DNA of 64,000 nucleotides from Macrophomina tecta (lineage: Eukaryota > Ascomycota > Dothideomycetes > Botryosphaeriales > Botryosphaeriaceae). A program made the position numbers and the translations under genes. Below the pieces are notes generated by a model. The model saw nothing but the letters and a program-made list of their open reading frames with translations, had not been told where the DNA came from and made no database searches. Where the stretch lies: positions 3,658,001 to 3,722,000 of the forward strand of contig JAKSGN010000005.1 in assembly GCA_024180945.1 (NCBI GenBank), written 5' to 3'. This document shows, one piece after another, positions 13,049-24,119 of the stretch (within the stretch, counting starts at the first letter, position 1; each line of letters begins with the position of its first letter).

Positions 13049-14000
13049 TATCAATTTTGCTCTCGAAAGGTTGCTTGGTTTTTGTTTTCCTTTGCTAGAA
13101 ACCCGTTTCAAGTCTTGGCTCGCGAAGTCCTGTACTATTGGGCTGCTCAAACAAAATGGCGTGGTTGGACGTGGTCTTGACAGCGTGGAAAGTCGTGGAA
13201 TTTATATCATGGTCTCAAGCGCGGTGTGCTGAGGCGGCGATGACGTGAAGTTGGATCCGATGGCTGGCGTGGAACTGGGATTTCCACAGTCGTGGAACGT
13301 CTGAGCAGACTTTTTATTGTTTAGCGCATGTAGCTGTCGAGCGTCCAGCAGGTGCGCGAGGGGAAGGCGTGGGTGACGTCGGGCATGGCGCGAGAGAAGA
13401 TGCTGCAACAACGTCTTGCTGGAAGTCGTTGCCGGTCGAACTTCGAGCATTCACCAACATCTGAAATCACATCCATCACTCACTCATAGAACCTCGGAAT
13501 CATGAGAAAGCTTTGTTTTGTATTTGGCATGTCTCTAACTGAAAAGCATGATATGTAGGGAGTCAAAACCACCAATCGGAACGGACAGTCCGACAAGTTT
13601 TCTCAAGACGGTCCCACCATGGCTACACCGCATACAGGCCTTTTGGATTATGCGAATGATTGGCCTGCATGAAGTGCAGCGGTAATCTCCCTCGATTCCA
13701 GGAACCGCTTCAGCTAGAAAAGGGCTGGGCGGGCAGATAATTCGAGGTTGCTGTGGCGTAGAACACCAAGCGACAAGGCTTCACGTGAAGGGGCGGGGCA
13801 TCAGTCATTCGTGACCCTTACATTTCTTTTTTGCTGCCTAAAAGTTGGGTGAACTGGCGAGTGCACGTTTGAAATGATCGTATGGTCAATTCAATGTGAC
13901 AAGCCGAAAAAGTGAGGACCAGGCGAAAATTGCCGTTCCTCTCGTAGTTGTCATCAGCCCCATAGACCTCGAACGCACACCCAAATCCATGCGCACCAAA
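13049..14000. other. intergenic, AAR2 upstream / RPS14 3' flank
   Basis: About 950 bases of upstream sequence for AAR2 and 3' flank of RPS14, both read on the minus strand. Short frames only; nothing recognisable. Confidence 0.5.
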
Positions 14001-14977
<977 letters not shown>

Positions 14978-15345
14978 GTTGTCGGCTGTTGGGGATGACG
15001 GCGGGGGTGGGTTGTCGAGGTCGTCGCTGATGGTCGTCGCAAAGAGAAGAGGGAAGCGTCGCTTGCGTTTTTCGCGGCGCCGGCGCGGTGTGGGCGCCAA
15101 GATTTTTTCCGGGCCGGCGTTCAGCCGACGCGTTTCGCTTCGCTCAAATGCAAGGCTTTATCTTCGCATCTCTGACTCCACTTCTCTCGTCTTTTTTTCT
15201 CCCATCGCTTGCACCGCGCGCATGCAATGCCCACTTGAGACTGCGATACACCTGGCTCTAATGACGAGCTTTTGAGAGGACGCACCGCAGCGCTCGAGAA
15301 CACGGCTTCGCATTACTGGTGCTGCGACGCACCCACTGTGCAACC
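14978..15345. promoter_or_regulatory. bidirectional promoter region of RPS14 and TYR1
   Basis: A 368-bp head-to-head spacer. It contains CT-rich tracts near 15180-15200, a common feature of strong fungal promoters, but I recognise no defined factor site. Confidence 0.5.
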
Positions 15346-17252
15346 ATGGCAGACGCAGACAAGGCAATCGGCATCATTGGCATGGGCGACATGGGCAGGA
15401 TGTACGCGAAGAGGATCAGCGAGGCTGGTTGGAGGTAAGTGTGCCGTACGGCAACACTACTTGGGACGGACTCAACAAGGTAAGCGATTCTTCCGCTCTC
15501 TTCTTCCCTTGCAATGATGACTTGAGTGCATTTGGCTCGAGTATGGTCTTTCGCCCTACTGATCGCCATTCTGGTCTCGGTAATGTGCGGGAGGCTGTCA
15601 ATGATGTAACATCTCAGCTACCTTTTTCTTCTTTGTCTGAACCACACAAACAAACCACTTTGGCTTCCGCGGTTCTTCTCAGACCAACCCTGCTAACGAA
15701 CCAAAAGTCACAGATAAGCTCTCGGATAAGTTTTAATCTCTAATGATTGATCCTGTATAGGGTCAACGCCTGCGATGCGCCGAGCAAGTACCAGGATTTG
15801 AAGGAGTTGTACGCCGGACACGTATGGCACATGCATCTTGTACTTAGCAACAAGGGCGGCTGGCTGAGGCTCGCGCTAGAACAATATACACATATACCCC
15901 GACGGCCATCTCGTCTCCAGATGCAGTGACTACATCATCTACAGCGTGCCGGCCGAGGCCATAGACAGCGTCGTCGCCAACTACGGTCCATGTATGCAAT
16001 GCGCGAACCACCACCAACTTGACTCCATGACCCAACCCAACCCAGCAGCACAAATGCAAAACTGATACGTAACCCTGCTCTCACAGCCACCAAACTCGGC
16101 GCCATCGTGGGCGGCCAAACTTCATGCAAAGCCCCTGAAATCGCTGCCTTCGAAAAGCACCTGCCCCCAGATGTCGAAATCGTCCCCGTTCACTCCCTCC
16201 ACGGCCCCGGCGTCGACCCGAAAGGCCAACCACTCGTCCTGATCCAACACCGCGCCAGCGACGCCTCCTTCGCGCTGGTCGAGCGCATCCTCTCCTGCCT
16301 GCACTCCAAGCACGTCTACCTCACCGCCGCGGAGCACGACCGCATCACGGCCGACACGCAAGCGGTCACGCACGCGGCCTTCCTGTCCATGGGCGCGGCC
16401 TGGCACGCCAACGCACAGTTCCCGTGGGAGATCCCGCGCTACGTCGGCGGCATCGAGAACGTCAAGATCAACGTGACGCTGCGCATCTACAGCAACAAGT
16501 GGCACGTGTACGCGGGCCTCGCCATCCTCAACCCCTACGCGCAGCGGCAGATTCGCCAGTACGCCGAGAGCGTGACGGAGCTGTTCAAGCTGATGCTCGC
16601 AGGCAACAAGGAAGAGCTGCGCACCCGCATCTACACGGCGGCGAAGGCGGTGTTCAAGGGGGACGGCGACGGCGATCTGTTGCTGAGGGACGAGGTGCTG
16701 GATCGGTTCAGCTTAGGCGAGAAGCCGCCGGAGAGGGTCAAGAACAACCATTTGAGTCTCCTGGCTATGGTGGATTGTTGGTGGAAGTTGGGGATCGTGC
16801 CGTACGACCATATGATCTGCTCGACGCCTGTGAGTTCTGAGTATCCCCGCTTGGGAAGGAGAGAGCTTGAAAAGCGAGGGCATGCGTATGCTGACGCGCG
16901 TTTGCCTATGCGATAGCTCTTCCGTCTCTGGCTGGGTATTACTGAATACCTCTTCCGCAAGCCAGACCTGCTCGAGGAGGTCATCGAGACTGCCATCCAT
17001 GACAACACCTTCCGCGCCGACGATTTGGAGTTCACGTTTGCCGCTAGGGTATATTAAACCCCACACTTTCACTATAGCACGAGACTGACAAGATCACAGG
17101 ACTGGAGCGACCGCGTGAGCCTAGGTCATATGGAAGCTTACCGCGAGAAATTCGAGCACATCCAGACCTACTTCGAGCCTCGTTTCCCCGAGGCGAAAAG
17201 GGTGGGCAATGAGATGATCAAGACGATCTTGGCGAAGACAGCAAACTCGTAG
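15346..17252 (+). CDS. TYR1: Prephenate dehydrogenase (NADP+), tyrosine biosynthesis
   Basis: Six exons: 15346-15434, 15761-15821, 15880-15991, 16087-16829, 16917-17048 and 17100-17252, giving 429 aa. The Rossmann fingerprint GIIGMGDMG (residues 9-17) binds NADP. The blocks SDYIIYSVPAEAI, GGQTSCKAPEI, VHSLHGPGVD, TADTQAVTHAAFLSMG, NVKINVTLRIYSNKWHVYAGLAI and DHMICSTP match yeast Tyr1 throughout. The enzyme oxidatively decarboxylates prephenate to 4-hydroxyphenylpyruvate in the cytosol. Intron 1 is unusually long (326 nt) and holds box C/D-like motifs (listed separately); intron 2 uses the less common donor GTATGG. The ends of exon 2 and the start of exon 3 are the least certain parts, since that stretch (YAGH-NNIHIYPDGHLV) is weakly conserved. 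Confidence 0.95.
15507..15645 (+). ncRNA. candidate intronic box C/D snoRNA (snR60/U80-like guide)
   Basis: Inside TYR1 intron 1 there is an exact C box ATGATGA (15514-15520). A CTGA box at 15559-15562 is preceded by GGTCTTTCGCCC (15545-15556). A near C' box AATGATGT lies at 15600-15607, and a second CTGA at 15637-15640. The 12-nt element is complementary to the conserved GGGCGAAAGAC(U) stretch of 25S/28S rRNA that yeast snR60 and human U80 target for 2'-O-methylation. Against it: the guide is two bases closer to CTGA than in U80, no second known guide is visible, and the terminal stem is weak. Partly from memory of rRNA and U80 sequences. Confidence 0.35.
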
Positions 17253-17543
17253 AAGTCATTTTGATTGGTAAAACTAAAGGCGGTGGTAGGCACCAACCCA
17301 GGCCTATCCTGTTGAAGAAAGTTCCATCAAAGCTCTAATAGTACAACTGATCCGTAATGGAGCCAATCATGGGTATTTTGGTCCTTTTTTCTCTCTTAAG
17401 CCGTGCCCAGCGCTCTGTCATCATGAACGCCTTATCCTATGCAAACGCCTACTTTGCTGATGAGAACATGTCTGCGCGCCAAGTCGCGCTGACATCTTGT
17501 ATTACGGGAAGGCAGCATGCCCGTGTGCCTGGCCATTGGCTGT

Positions 17544-18691
17544 TTAGCGAAGATAGCCACGGTCATTGCGCCTTACGTTGTCCGAGTAAAGGCGGCCGTC
17601 GCCCCTTCGATTGTCCCAGCGATCATCACGCCTGTAGTTGTCGCGACCAGCGTTGTCCGGGAAGCCGTACCTGCCATCCTGGTACTCCGGCTCCGCACGC
17701 CTATTGGGCCTCTCTGGCTCCCTCCTATGCATATCCTCGTCGTCGAGCTCCATGCCATCACGGTCGTCAGCGGGCTTGGGGGCCTGCTGTCCGGCGCGCT
17801 GGCCCGGCATTATGGGGCTGGGCCCACCCTCCTTCATGAAGACGTAGAGCAGCCTGCCATCGGCCTATCCGAAAGTGTCAGCAGTGATTCGCTAATGTCA
17901 CAGGAAGTTCATGTTGTACCTTGCGGTTGTTGAACATGGTGATGACGTTGTCTGCGCCGCTCTTCTCGACGAACTGCATCTCGGCGATCACAGTCGGGTG
18001 GGCGCTGGTAAGCCTGCAGCTGAGCATCTCGCCCCCGACAGGGGTCATGACAGCCTCGATATCGGCTGCAGTGGTACCGGGCGCGAAGTTGCTGGCAACA
18101 ACCGTCCAGCCTGAGGGCTGTGCAGCGCCACGGATGGTGATACCGCTTGCGCCCTTGGTAGCCGGGGCCGGGTTATGGGACCCATTGGACTGCGGCTCCG
18201 GGCGGAGGTCCTGGTAGAGACGCCCGGCGCGCTCGACGCGGGATGCAGATTGGGTACGGGGGAGCTTAGCGACGCGCGACGCACGAGGGTTGTTCACATG
18301 GTGGAGGTCGTGGCCCCAGCGGGTGTTGTTGATGCTTGGCTTGGGAACGGCGGACGAGGAGCGCTGTCGCGGGAGGATGTCAACACGCTGTGATTCTTGC
18401 AAGCGAATCGAAGCTCAGCGGACCTTGGTTACGCCCATGCGGCTGGCCAGACTGCCTCCGGTGGCGGCACTCTTGCGGCTGGCGTTGTTGATTTGGGCAG
18501 CGCCGGGGGCACTCTTCCTGCGGCCGGAGCCGAGGATCTCATTCGCAAGGGCCTCTCTCTTCTGCTGGTCGCGGCCTGCAATATCACCGGGATTAGCTTG
18601 AAGGGAGCCGCTGGACGGGAGACTATGGCGCGCTCATACCGCGTTGGATGATCGCGTCGAAGGAGACGGGCTTGTCCTTGGTAGGAGCCAT
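17544..18691 (-). CDS. RRM-domain RNA-binding protein (ALYREF/Yra1-like possible)
   Basis: Four exons: 18691-18640, 18575-18424, 18363-17920 and 17864-17544, giving 322 aa. The N-terminus (KPVSFDAIIQRGRDQQKRE) recalls the short SLDDII helix of Yra1/ALY-type export factors, and the tail is rich in Arg, Asp and Gly. A single RRM lies between (~residues 150-240): WTVVASNFAPGTTAADIEAV as RNP2 side, TVIAEMQFV as RNP1 side, and RLLYVFMKEGG closing strand. The aromatic RNP residues are partly missing, so RNA contact may be atypical. Exons 1, 2 and 4 have good donors or acceptors. The intron between exons 2 and 3 (18423-18364) needs a weak GTCCGC donor; an alternative uses GTAACC three codons earlier with acceptor CACAG. 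Role in mRNP packaging is inference. Confidence 0.7.
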
Positions 18692-19587
18692 TGCTCGGGA
18701 TCTGTGCGGGACGAAGAGCGGAGCGTAGGAGAAATAGCAATGGAAGAGGCAGACACAAGGCGAGGCGGGTTGTCGGCGAGGATCCGGCGGCTGGAAGGTG
18801 AGCGACAGCGCGGAGGATCGGTGTACTTTAGAGATAGAGACAGTGACGCCGCCTTTTCTGCCGCACAGACCATCGCTGCTCCTTTCTCCGCGCGCCACCC
18901 TCCGCCTCGCTGCCGATCCACCTCTGCTCCTCCATCCCGTCTGGCGAACACCTCGACATGCGCTTCTCACCAGCGAGTCTCTCTGGACTATACGCCAAAG
19001 CCAAGTCCGTTGAAGATTCTACCTCGGAAAGCAATCCCAATGTCCAATCACGCCGCCGAGATCTTCTTGTCTGACACAGAAAGAGCCCGTCTCTGATCCC
19101 CAACGCATGTTCCTCCCTTCTTCCGCCGCCACGGTGGCTCGTATCAAGGCATCGGAGTCCAAGAATAGATGCGGTCGGGTTTCTGTGGGAGACGTTCCTT
19201 AGGGACCGTTTCGTAGTCACGATGTAGGATTATCTCGTTAGCATCTAAGCCCCGCACGAATGCATGCATATCCGCAGTCACTGGAGCCGTCTTTATGTTC
19301 CTTTGGGATTGCAGGAGAAGCGGTGTTAGTGGTTGCAGGGTTCAATTGTATCGGCTCTCGTGTTCTCGGGTTGCGTTTTGCTATTGCGCCGCAGCTATCG
19401 GAGTTGGAGATAACCCTGTTTGCACACAATTCACTTCGGTATATCTGACAGTACTAGCGCGGCAGTAATATTGGCTTCCAGTTACAGCCCAGTCGAGCTA
19501 CTGGGAGCGTAAAGCAGACAGCATCGAATGATCAGCACTAAGAGGCGCAAAATATATATAATCTATATGAGGGTAGAGACGAGGGAT
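18692..19587. other. intergenic, RRM-gene promoter and start of gene-poor stretch
   Basis: Upstream sequence of the RRM gene, then ~500 bases with stop codons in all frames. Nothing recognisable. Confidence 0.5.
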
Positions 19588-20370
19588 CTACAGTACCCCT
19601 GAGCGAGTGTCCAGAACGGCTACTTCTGGGCTCTGCCTCACCTTCGCATGCCGCGTCCACAGCGGATCATGCATCAACCTGTTAAGACAACCTTCTTCCA
19701 CGCCCACCAGGATCTCATCTGGCAGCACAGGAAACACAAACTGCAGTCCGGATACCACCCGGTCTGAGGATACCGCACAGCCTCTATCCGTCCGCCCGGG
19801 AGGCCGCCCTAATCAATGTCGTACAGGGAAAGACTGATCCAAGCTGTCAACATCCTCCAGGCTTTCAGTAAACGCAGTTCCGTCATCTCTAAACTCTCTT
19901 TTTGCTATCAATAATGCTTTCCGAAGCCCGACAGCGATATCCGCCAGGCTCACTTACGTCAACATCTATCGGATGGTAGCTTCATTGCTATGTACTCAAG
20001 GAAACAGCCCACCGTGCGTCCGGGTACCGTAGGGTTGGTACGGAGGCGCCCATCGATAGCGATGGTGAACACGGAGATAGGATGGCCCTTTAAATGTACT
20101 GCGATTGCTGCACGACACAGCAGAAAAGGCAAGGCATCATCTGTGGGCAGCCACCGCTGCGACATCGGCTGAGTGGCATTATAACTCTCTCTCCACAAAC
20201 CCCCCGCTGCGTCGATATCGCAGTAATTTGAGAGTTGGAAGGGCAAGATGGAACGAAAATAGCCGTTTGAGCCAGTCTTCTCCGAAAGTGTGAGAGTCGG
20301 AATTTCCTCAGACTGTAGGAAACCCATGTCATCACTGGGCCTGATTTCAACAAAAGAGGAAGAAACCAAC
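19588..20370 (-). pseudogene. Decayed BAHD/trichothecene 3-O-acetyltransferase-like acyltransferase
   Basis: Read on the minus strand, three blocks belong to one transferase-family (PF02458) protein. 20369-19959 encodes WLPTDDALPFLLCRAA and AIDGRLRTNPTVPGRTVGC, the segment after the active-site half. About 19945-19815 encodes SLADIAVGLRKALL and TESLEDVDSLDQS. 19830-19588 encodes LYDID, then RIEAVRYPQTG, then LQFVFPVLPDEILVGVEEG. The usual YDxDWG motif is broken by a stop (TGG to TAG at 19811-19809). The frame shifts near 19755-19762, and a further stop separates the first two blocks. The catalytic HxxxD half is not seen upstream. I call it a dead gene; a sequencing error could explain one lesion but not three. 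Confidence 0.65.
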
Positions 20371-21111
20371 TGAACTCACGATACTCGAAATTCTCCAACG
20401 CAGATAAGTGCCTGCTCCATTCTCTACGTGCAGGTGGGGTTGGCTTGGCTCCTTATGCTCACGGACAGATTCAGAAAAGCTTGATTCGACTACGGTCTAT
20501 CAACAGGGTATGAGATGACTATTAGCGGGGAGCGTGGGCATCTGTGAGTCGGAAGGGCCCCCTGCCTGCTGCGCCGCAGCGTTAAGTCTGGGTTTGCGCC
20601 AATATGCCGTCAAGAGCAACTCTTGGATGTTTGATGGGTGATAGGATGGGAAGTCAAGCACAGTAACTACCTAGGAGGATAAATCTGGCACTCGTGCCGC
20701 CGGGACATCTCTACAAAGCGCTTGAAGAAAGTAGTGCCGGCAGGCGTTGGTAAGGATCCGGTTGGCTGGGTCTAACGGTTCGGATGAGCACCTCAATGCT
20801 GTACGTCAAGTTTCCTCACTACTCGTATCGCAGTAATATTCCGCCTTTGCAAGATGTCGGCGCTATTATAACCCGAGTCTGGCTTAAATTCACGTACTTA
20901 CGGAGCGGGAGCATATGTCCAGACGTAAGCGTAATCGGTATTCTTGTACATTTGCATCCGGATGGATGCTTCCACTCTCCGTATTGGAAAAAGGGGTGAG
21001 GCATCTTCTCATTTTCTTATTTGAAAGCCCATGACACACTGGCGGAGCAATTTCCAACAATACAATACTCATACGAATGGCATATCCGCCACGCCCCAAC
21101 TACACTGGGTT
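20371..21111. other. intergenic between BAHD relic and cyclase gene
   Basis: This should contain the missing N-terminal half of the acyltransferase, but I find no HxxxD block. A short frame ending near 20398 with a plausible intron (GTGAGT...AATCAG) precedes the preserved part. The rest has no recognisable content. Confidence 0.4.
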
Positions 21112-22425
21112 TTAGAAAATTGCCAAGATGTTGGGAGGACTGGCCACTCCGCCGGGAACGTTACAGACTTTACTGGTCAGGAAGAAAGACCACCGCTTCT
21201 CCTTCGCGCAGTGCTCTGCCAACGCCTCCAGGTCGAATAGTTCACCAATCGGACAACCCCAGCCTGCAAGCAGGACTTCATGCAATAAGTAGTCCTTCTG
21301 GCTTGCTTCAGTAATATGTCAGCCATCGTTTACCGATAGTTCCTGGGACACTTACGCCAACATTCGAACGACGGCTGGTCTCCCGCCACAGCAGAGAAGT
21401 TTTCCCAAATCCATTGAAGCACCTCTTCGCTTTGCTCCACTCCCGTAAACGAAGGCGGCATCGCCTTCGAAAGCGCAGACAATTCGGATTTACTCATGGC
21501 ATTATATACCGCCATGTAGCCTGGTGTTCCTCAGTATCCAGTTCACTTCGGGACGACAGGCAGGTGCTGGTACCGGAGCGAATTAGGAGAATGTCTCCAA
21601 ACTTGATCTCCACGCCTTGGTCTTTTGCGACTTCGCGCAGTTGTGCAAGTGGGATAGACCCAGTTTTAAAAGCGTCATACTTTACGTTGTTTTTCAGCCG
21701 CCAGCTATGCCAATCTAGTAGAATGCCACGGCCGACGAGGCCTTGTTCGGACCACGCTGAAGAATGTCAGCTGCTACTAATCTGCATGTTTGTCTTTGTA
21801 GGAAGACGCACCGTGGATGCCATTCACATTCGTTGCATGGTCGCCATGAATATCTTCCAAGGTGACACCGTTGTAAAATTTCTGCTCTTTCTGGTACGCG
21901 AAATGGCGTAGACCATCCCCTGGAAATACATCAGCCTTGGCCGCGATACTTGGTCATTTTGGTGCTCACATTGGCTGCTGGTTTGCGTGTTGAACGTCCA
22001 AACGTCATCGTTGACGATACGCGGAGGTTTCTGGTACAGGTGTTTGTGGAACGCCTGCCGCCCAAAGAATGGTATATCGCCTTGTGCATCCAATGGCCAG
22101 TCAAGGGAGATTCTATGGCACAGCAGAAGTCAGTGCGCCAAAGTTTTTAGATAACGAGAGACTTTGAGGTCTCGTTGTAGATCCAGCTGCTTGTGCAAAG
22201 CCCAGTTCACCAACCTTTTCCCGGTTCTGATCTCTTTGGCCGCTTCCAGTACAACATCTTCCGTTAACCGGTTCAGGAAGCCAAGCTCATCGTTTTCTCC
22301 ATATCTGACTAAGTTAGTACGTCATAACATAGAGCCGCCTATCTTGAAACTCACAAACCCCATGCAGAATGATGAGGGTCGCCCTTTCTGAGTGGCAGGT
22401 CAGAGAAGTTGGGCAGCTTGGCCAT
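21112..22425 (-). CDS. Cyclase-family (PF04199, kynurenine formamidase-like) metal-dependent hydrolase
   Basis: Seven exons joined in frame: 22425-22355, 22304-22215, 22112-21970, 21919-21812, 21756-21574, 21520-21356 and 21305-21112, giving 317 aa. Family blocks appear in order. They are WGLYGENDELGFLNRLTED, DWPLDAQGDIPFFGRQ, NDDVWTFNTQTSSQWDGLRH, LEDIHGDHATNVNGIHAWSEQG, GRGILLDWHSW, FGDILLIRSGYMAVYNAM and LLHEVLLAGWGCPIGELFDLE. The WDGLRHFA and H-x-x-H region hold the likely metal ligands of this fungal clade. Members hydrolyse cyclic amides or formyl-amides, or serve as tailoring enzymes; the substrate here is unknown. Every intron has GT-AG ends and preserves frame (donor of intron 2 is GTTGGT, the weakest), so the gene looks alive although both neighbours are decayed. 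No signal peptide is seen. Confidence 0.85.
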
Positions 22426-22510
22426 GATGAGATGCTGTACACTTCTAGGTGATGGATGACTTGGAGGAGTGGCCGGAAGTGCGGCTTATGGCTCAATGAG
22501 GGGTAGAAGT

Positions 22511-23070
22511 CTAACCATTATCGGCCTTGGGTACCTTCCGATCCTCCCCCACCTTCGTGAGCTTCCAGATCCGTATCCGAGCTTCCAACGAACCATTGAC
22601 CACCACAAGCACTTCACGATTACTGTTGCAGTTTGAATCGAGGGCATTGATGAGCTTGAAATCTACTACGTGAAATGCATGCCATTGGTTCCACATTCTG
22701 ACATTGGGCACCTTGAGTCAATCTCTTCTACCACAGCTAGTTCATGTTGAAGATGCCGCGTACATCCGATGGTCCGCTCTTCGCATCCGGGTTTTCACAA
22801 GGGCGGTCCTTGCATGGACAAGATAGGGTTTCAACATCATCGGTTCGCCTACCCGCCACAGCATTGCGTTCCTTTTGCCCCGACCTTCGCAATGATAGCC
22901 ACACAGAGAGTATGGAATCCTGGCCTTTTCTACCGTGTAATCCATGAATCTGCTCGAACTGCTTGATGACTCGCACCCGACAGAGCCGTGGCGCATTCTC
23001 CGCGATGCAAAGCGCAGTAATCTGATATCTGCGCGTGGGGAGCTGAAGCAGTCATCCGGATGTAAGAGTC
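22511..23070 (-). pseudogene. coding-like relic of unknown family
   Basis: Minus-strand frames that look protein-coding but are interrupted. They include DITALCIAENAPRLCRVRV and LWRVGEPMMLKPYLVHA, then a separate C-terminal-looking block VRMWNQWHAFHVVDFKLIN ending in RIWKLTKVGEDRK at 22511. Frames change between blocks and I find no splice set that joins them cleanly. Part of it recurs in diverged form at 23545-23610, which suggests an old repeated element or duplicated gene. I do not recognise the family; G(D/E)PMxLKPYL vaguely recalls helicase motif GDxxQL, but this is not secure. Confidence 0.35.
22803..22868. repeat. diverged direct repeat, copy A
   Basis: About 66 bases that align with copy B at 23545-23610 at roughly 70-75 percent identity by eye; the core gcaagatag(g)tttcaac is shared. 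On the minus strand both copies translate to similar peptides (GEPMMLKPYLVHARTAL here; GDPMQLKTYLAHLRPAL in copy B), so the repeat was once protein-coding. Confidence 0.6.
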
Positions 23071-23119
23071 GTGGCTTTGCCTAAACATTTGCATGTGGAC
23101 GACTACTTCAGCTCCTCAC
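23030..23119. repeat. imperfect inverted repeat (~32-bp arms)
   Basis: The left arm (about 23033-23064) contains gagctgaagcagtcatcc. The right arm (about 23088-23119) is its reverse complement with about five mismatches, mostly C/T or A/G. The spacer is about 23 bases. Both arms encode DD(C/Y)FSS-like peptides when read outward to inward, which suggests two inverted copies of one coding relic rather than a transposon end. Confidence 0.5.
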
Positions 23120-23544
23120 GCGGTGTCGGTGGAGCATCCTTCTTATTGCTCTGTAAAAAGTAAGCCCAGCACTCTGCCTTGGCACGCGACTGCTTTGTCT
23201 TCTACATGCATGCTCTCAGCCCGCATTTACAGTTGCAGAACAGTCAGGCATAGGCTAGCGTCATCGAGAGGCTGCCACCCTTAAATACACACATGAACTC
23301 CGCCTCCTACAGTAGCAAATCACCGGATGCTTAGAATCTGACCGACTGAGGAACTGTTATGGAAGAAGGCCAGGGTGGTTAGCGTGTGTACTAAACAGGC
23401 TTAGCGCCTTGACAGGAGTAGCTAGCTACTTTCCTTTCCGCGAGTACTACTACTCAACACCAGACAATACAGACACACTTGCTTTCACTTTGTTTTCCCT
23501 TCGTTTCGCCACGGCGCCCTAACAATACCCACAGAGTGCGGGCC

Positions 23545-23610
23545 TTAGATGGGCAAGATAGGTTTTCAACTGCATTGGATCACCTATCGCCGCAGCGTTA
23601 TCCTGCAGCT
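23545..23610. repeat. diverged direct repeat, copy B
   Basis: Partner of the 22803-22868 copy, 742 bases downstream in the same orientation. See that entry for the shared peptide. Confidence 0.6.
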
Positions 23611-23910
23611 AGGCTCATGTCTATGTTTCGAAATACTTGGCACCAATTGTACCCTAGTGGTTCATTAGAAATTGGACAAGATAATCGTCAAGCAAAAGGA
23701 ATACGTAGCATCAGAAACGCGTGTCATTGCTGCTTGTAAATTATCGTTCCGGGACGGACCCACGCGTCGTTGTTCGATTTTGGCTTTCATGGTTAGAGAG
23801 TGGCCGGGGGGTCGAGAACATTTTCTGTTTCCTGAGACTCTGGTTGGATGCCGGCTCAGTCATTTATGAGTATGATTACGAAGCTTTGGCTTAGCTTTTC
23901 AAGCGATGTA

Positions 23911-24119
23911 AACAGCAAAAGCATGGACTAGAGGCCTTCCAACAGGAAAACACCCATCCGCACTTGATCGGTTATATTCTTGAATTGACCCCTGCTGTGG
24001 ATAGTTCTGCTCCACCGGCCTGGCCAGAAAGTGCTCAGGACGCCGCCTTTGAATGCCTACCTGGTGAAACCATGGAGGACGCGATAGCCGGCTTGAGACT
24101 TGCTGCACAGCTCGACTAG
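23911..24119 (+). pseudogene. coding-like C-terminal exon of unknown protein
   Basis: An open plus-strand frame after a possible acceptor (CTTAG at 23894-23898) encodes about 70 residues. These include LEAFQQENTHPHLIGYILEL, then SAPPAWPESAQDAAFECLPG, ending EDAIAGLRLAAQLD and a stop. Composition is clearly protein-like, with amphipathic helices. I find no upstream exon that extends it convincingly, so it is either a terminal exon of a gene I cannot assemble or a relic. Confidence 0.35.

Noticed and set aside
12303..13232. 309-codon plus-strand open frame over AAR2
   Set aside because: Antisense shadow, Ser-rich and featureless; AAR2 on the minus strand has clear family blocks.
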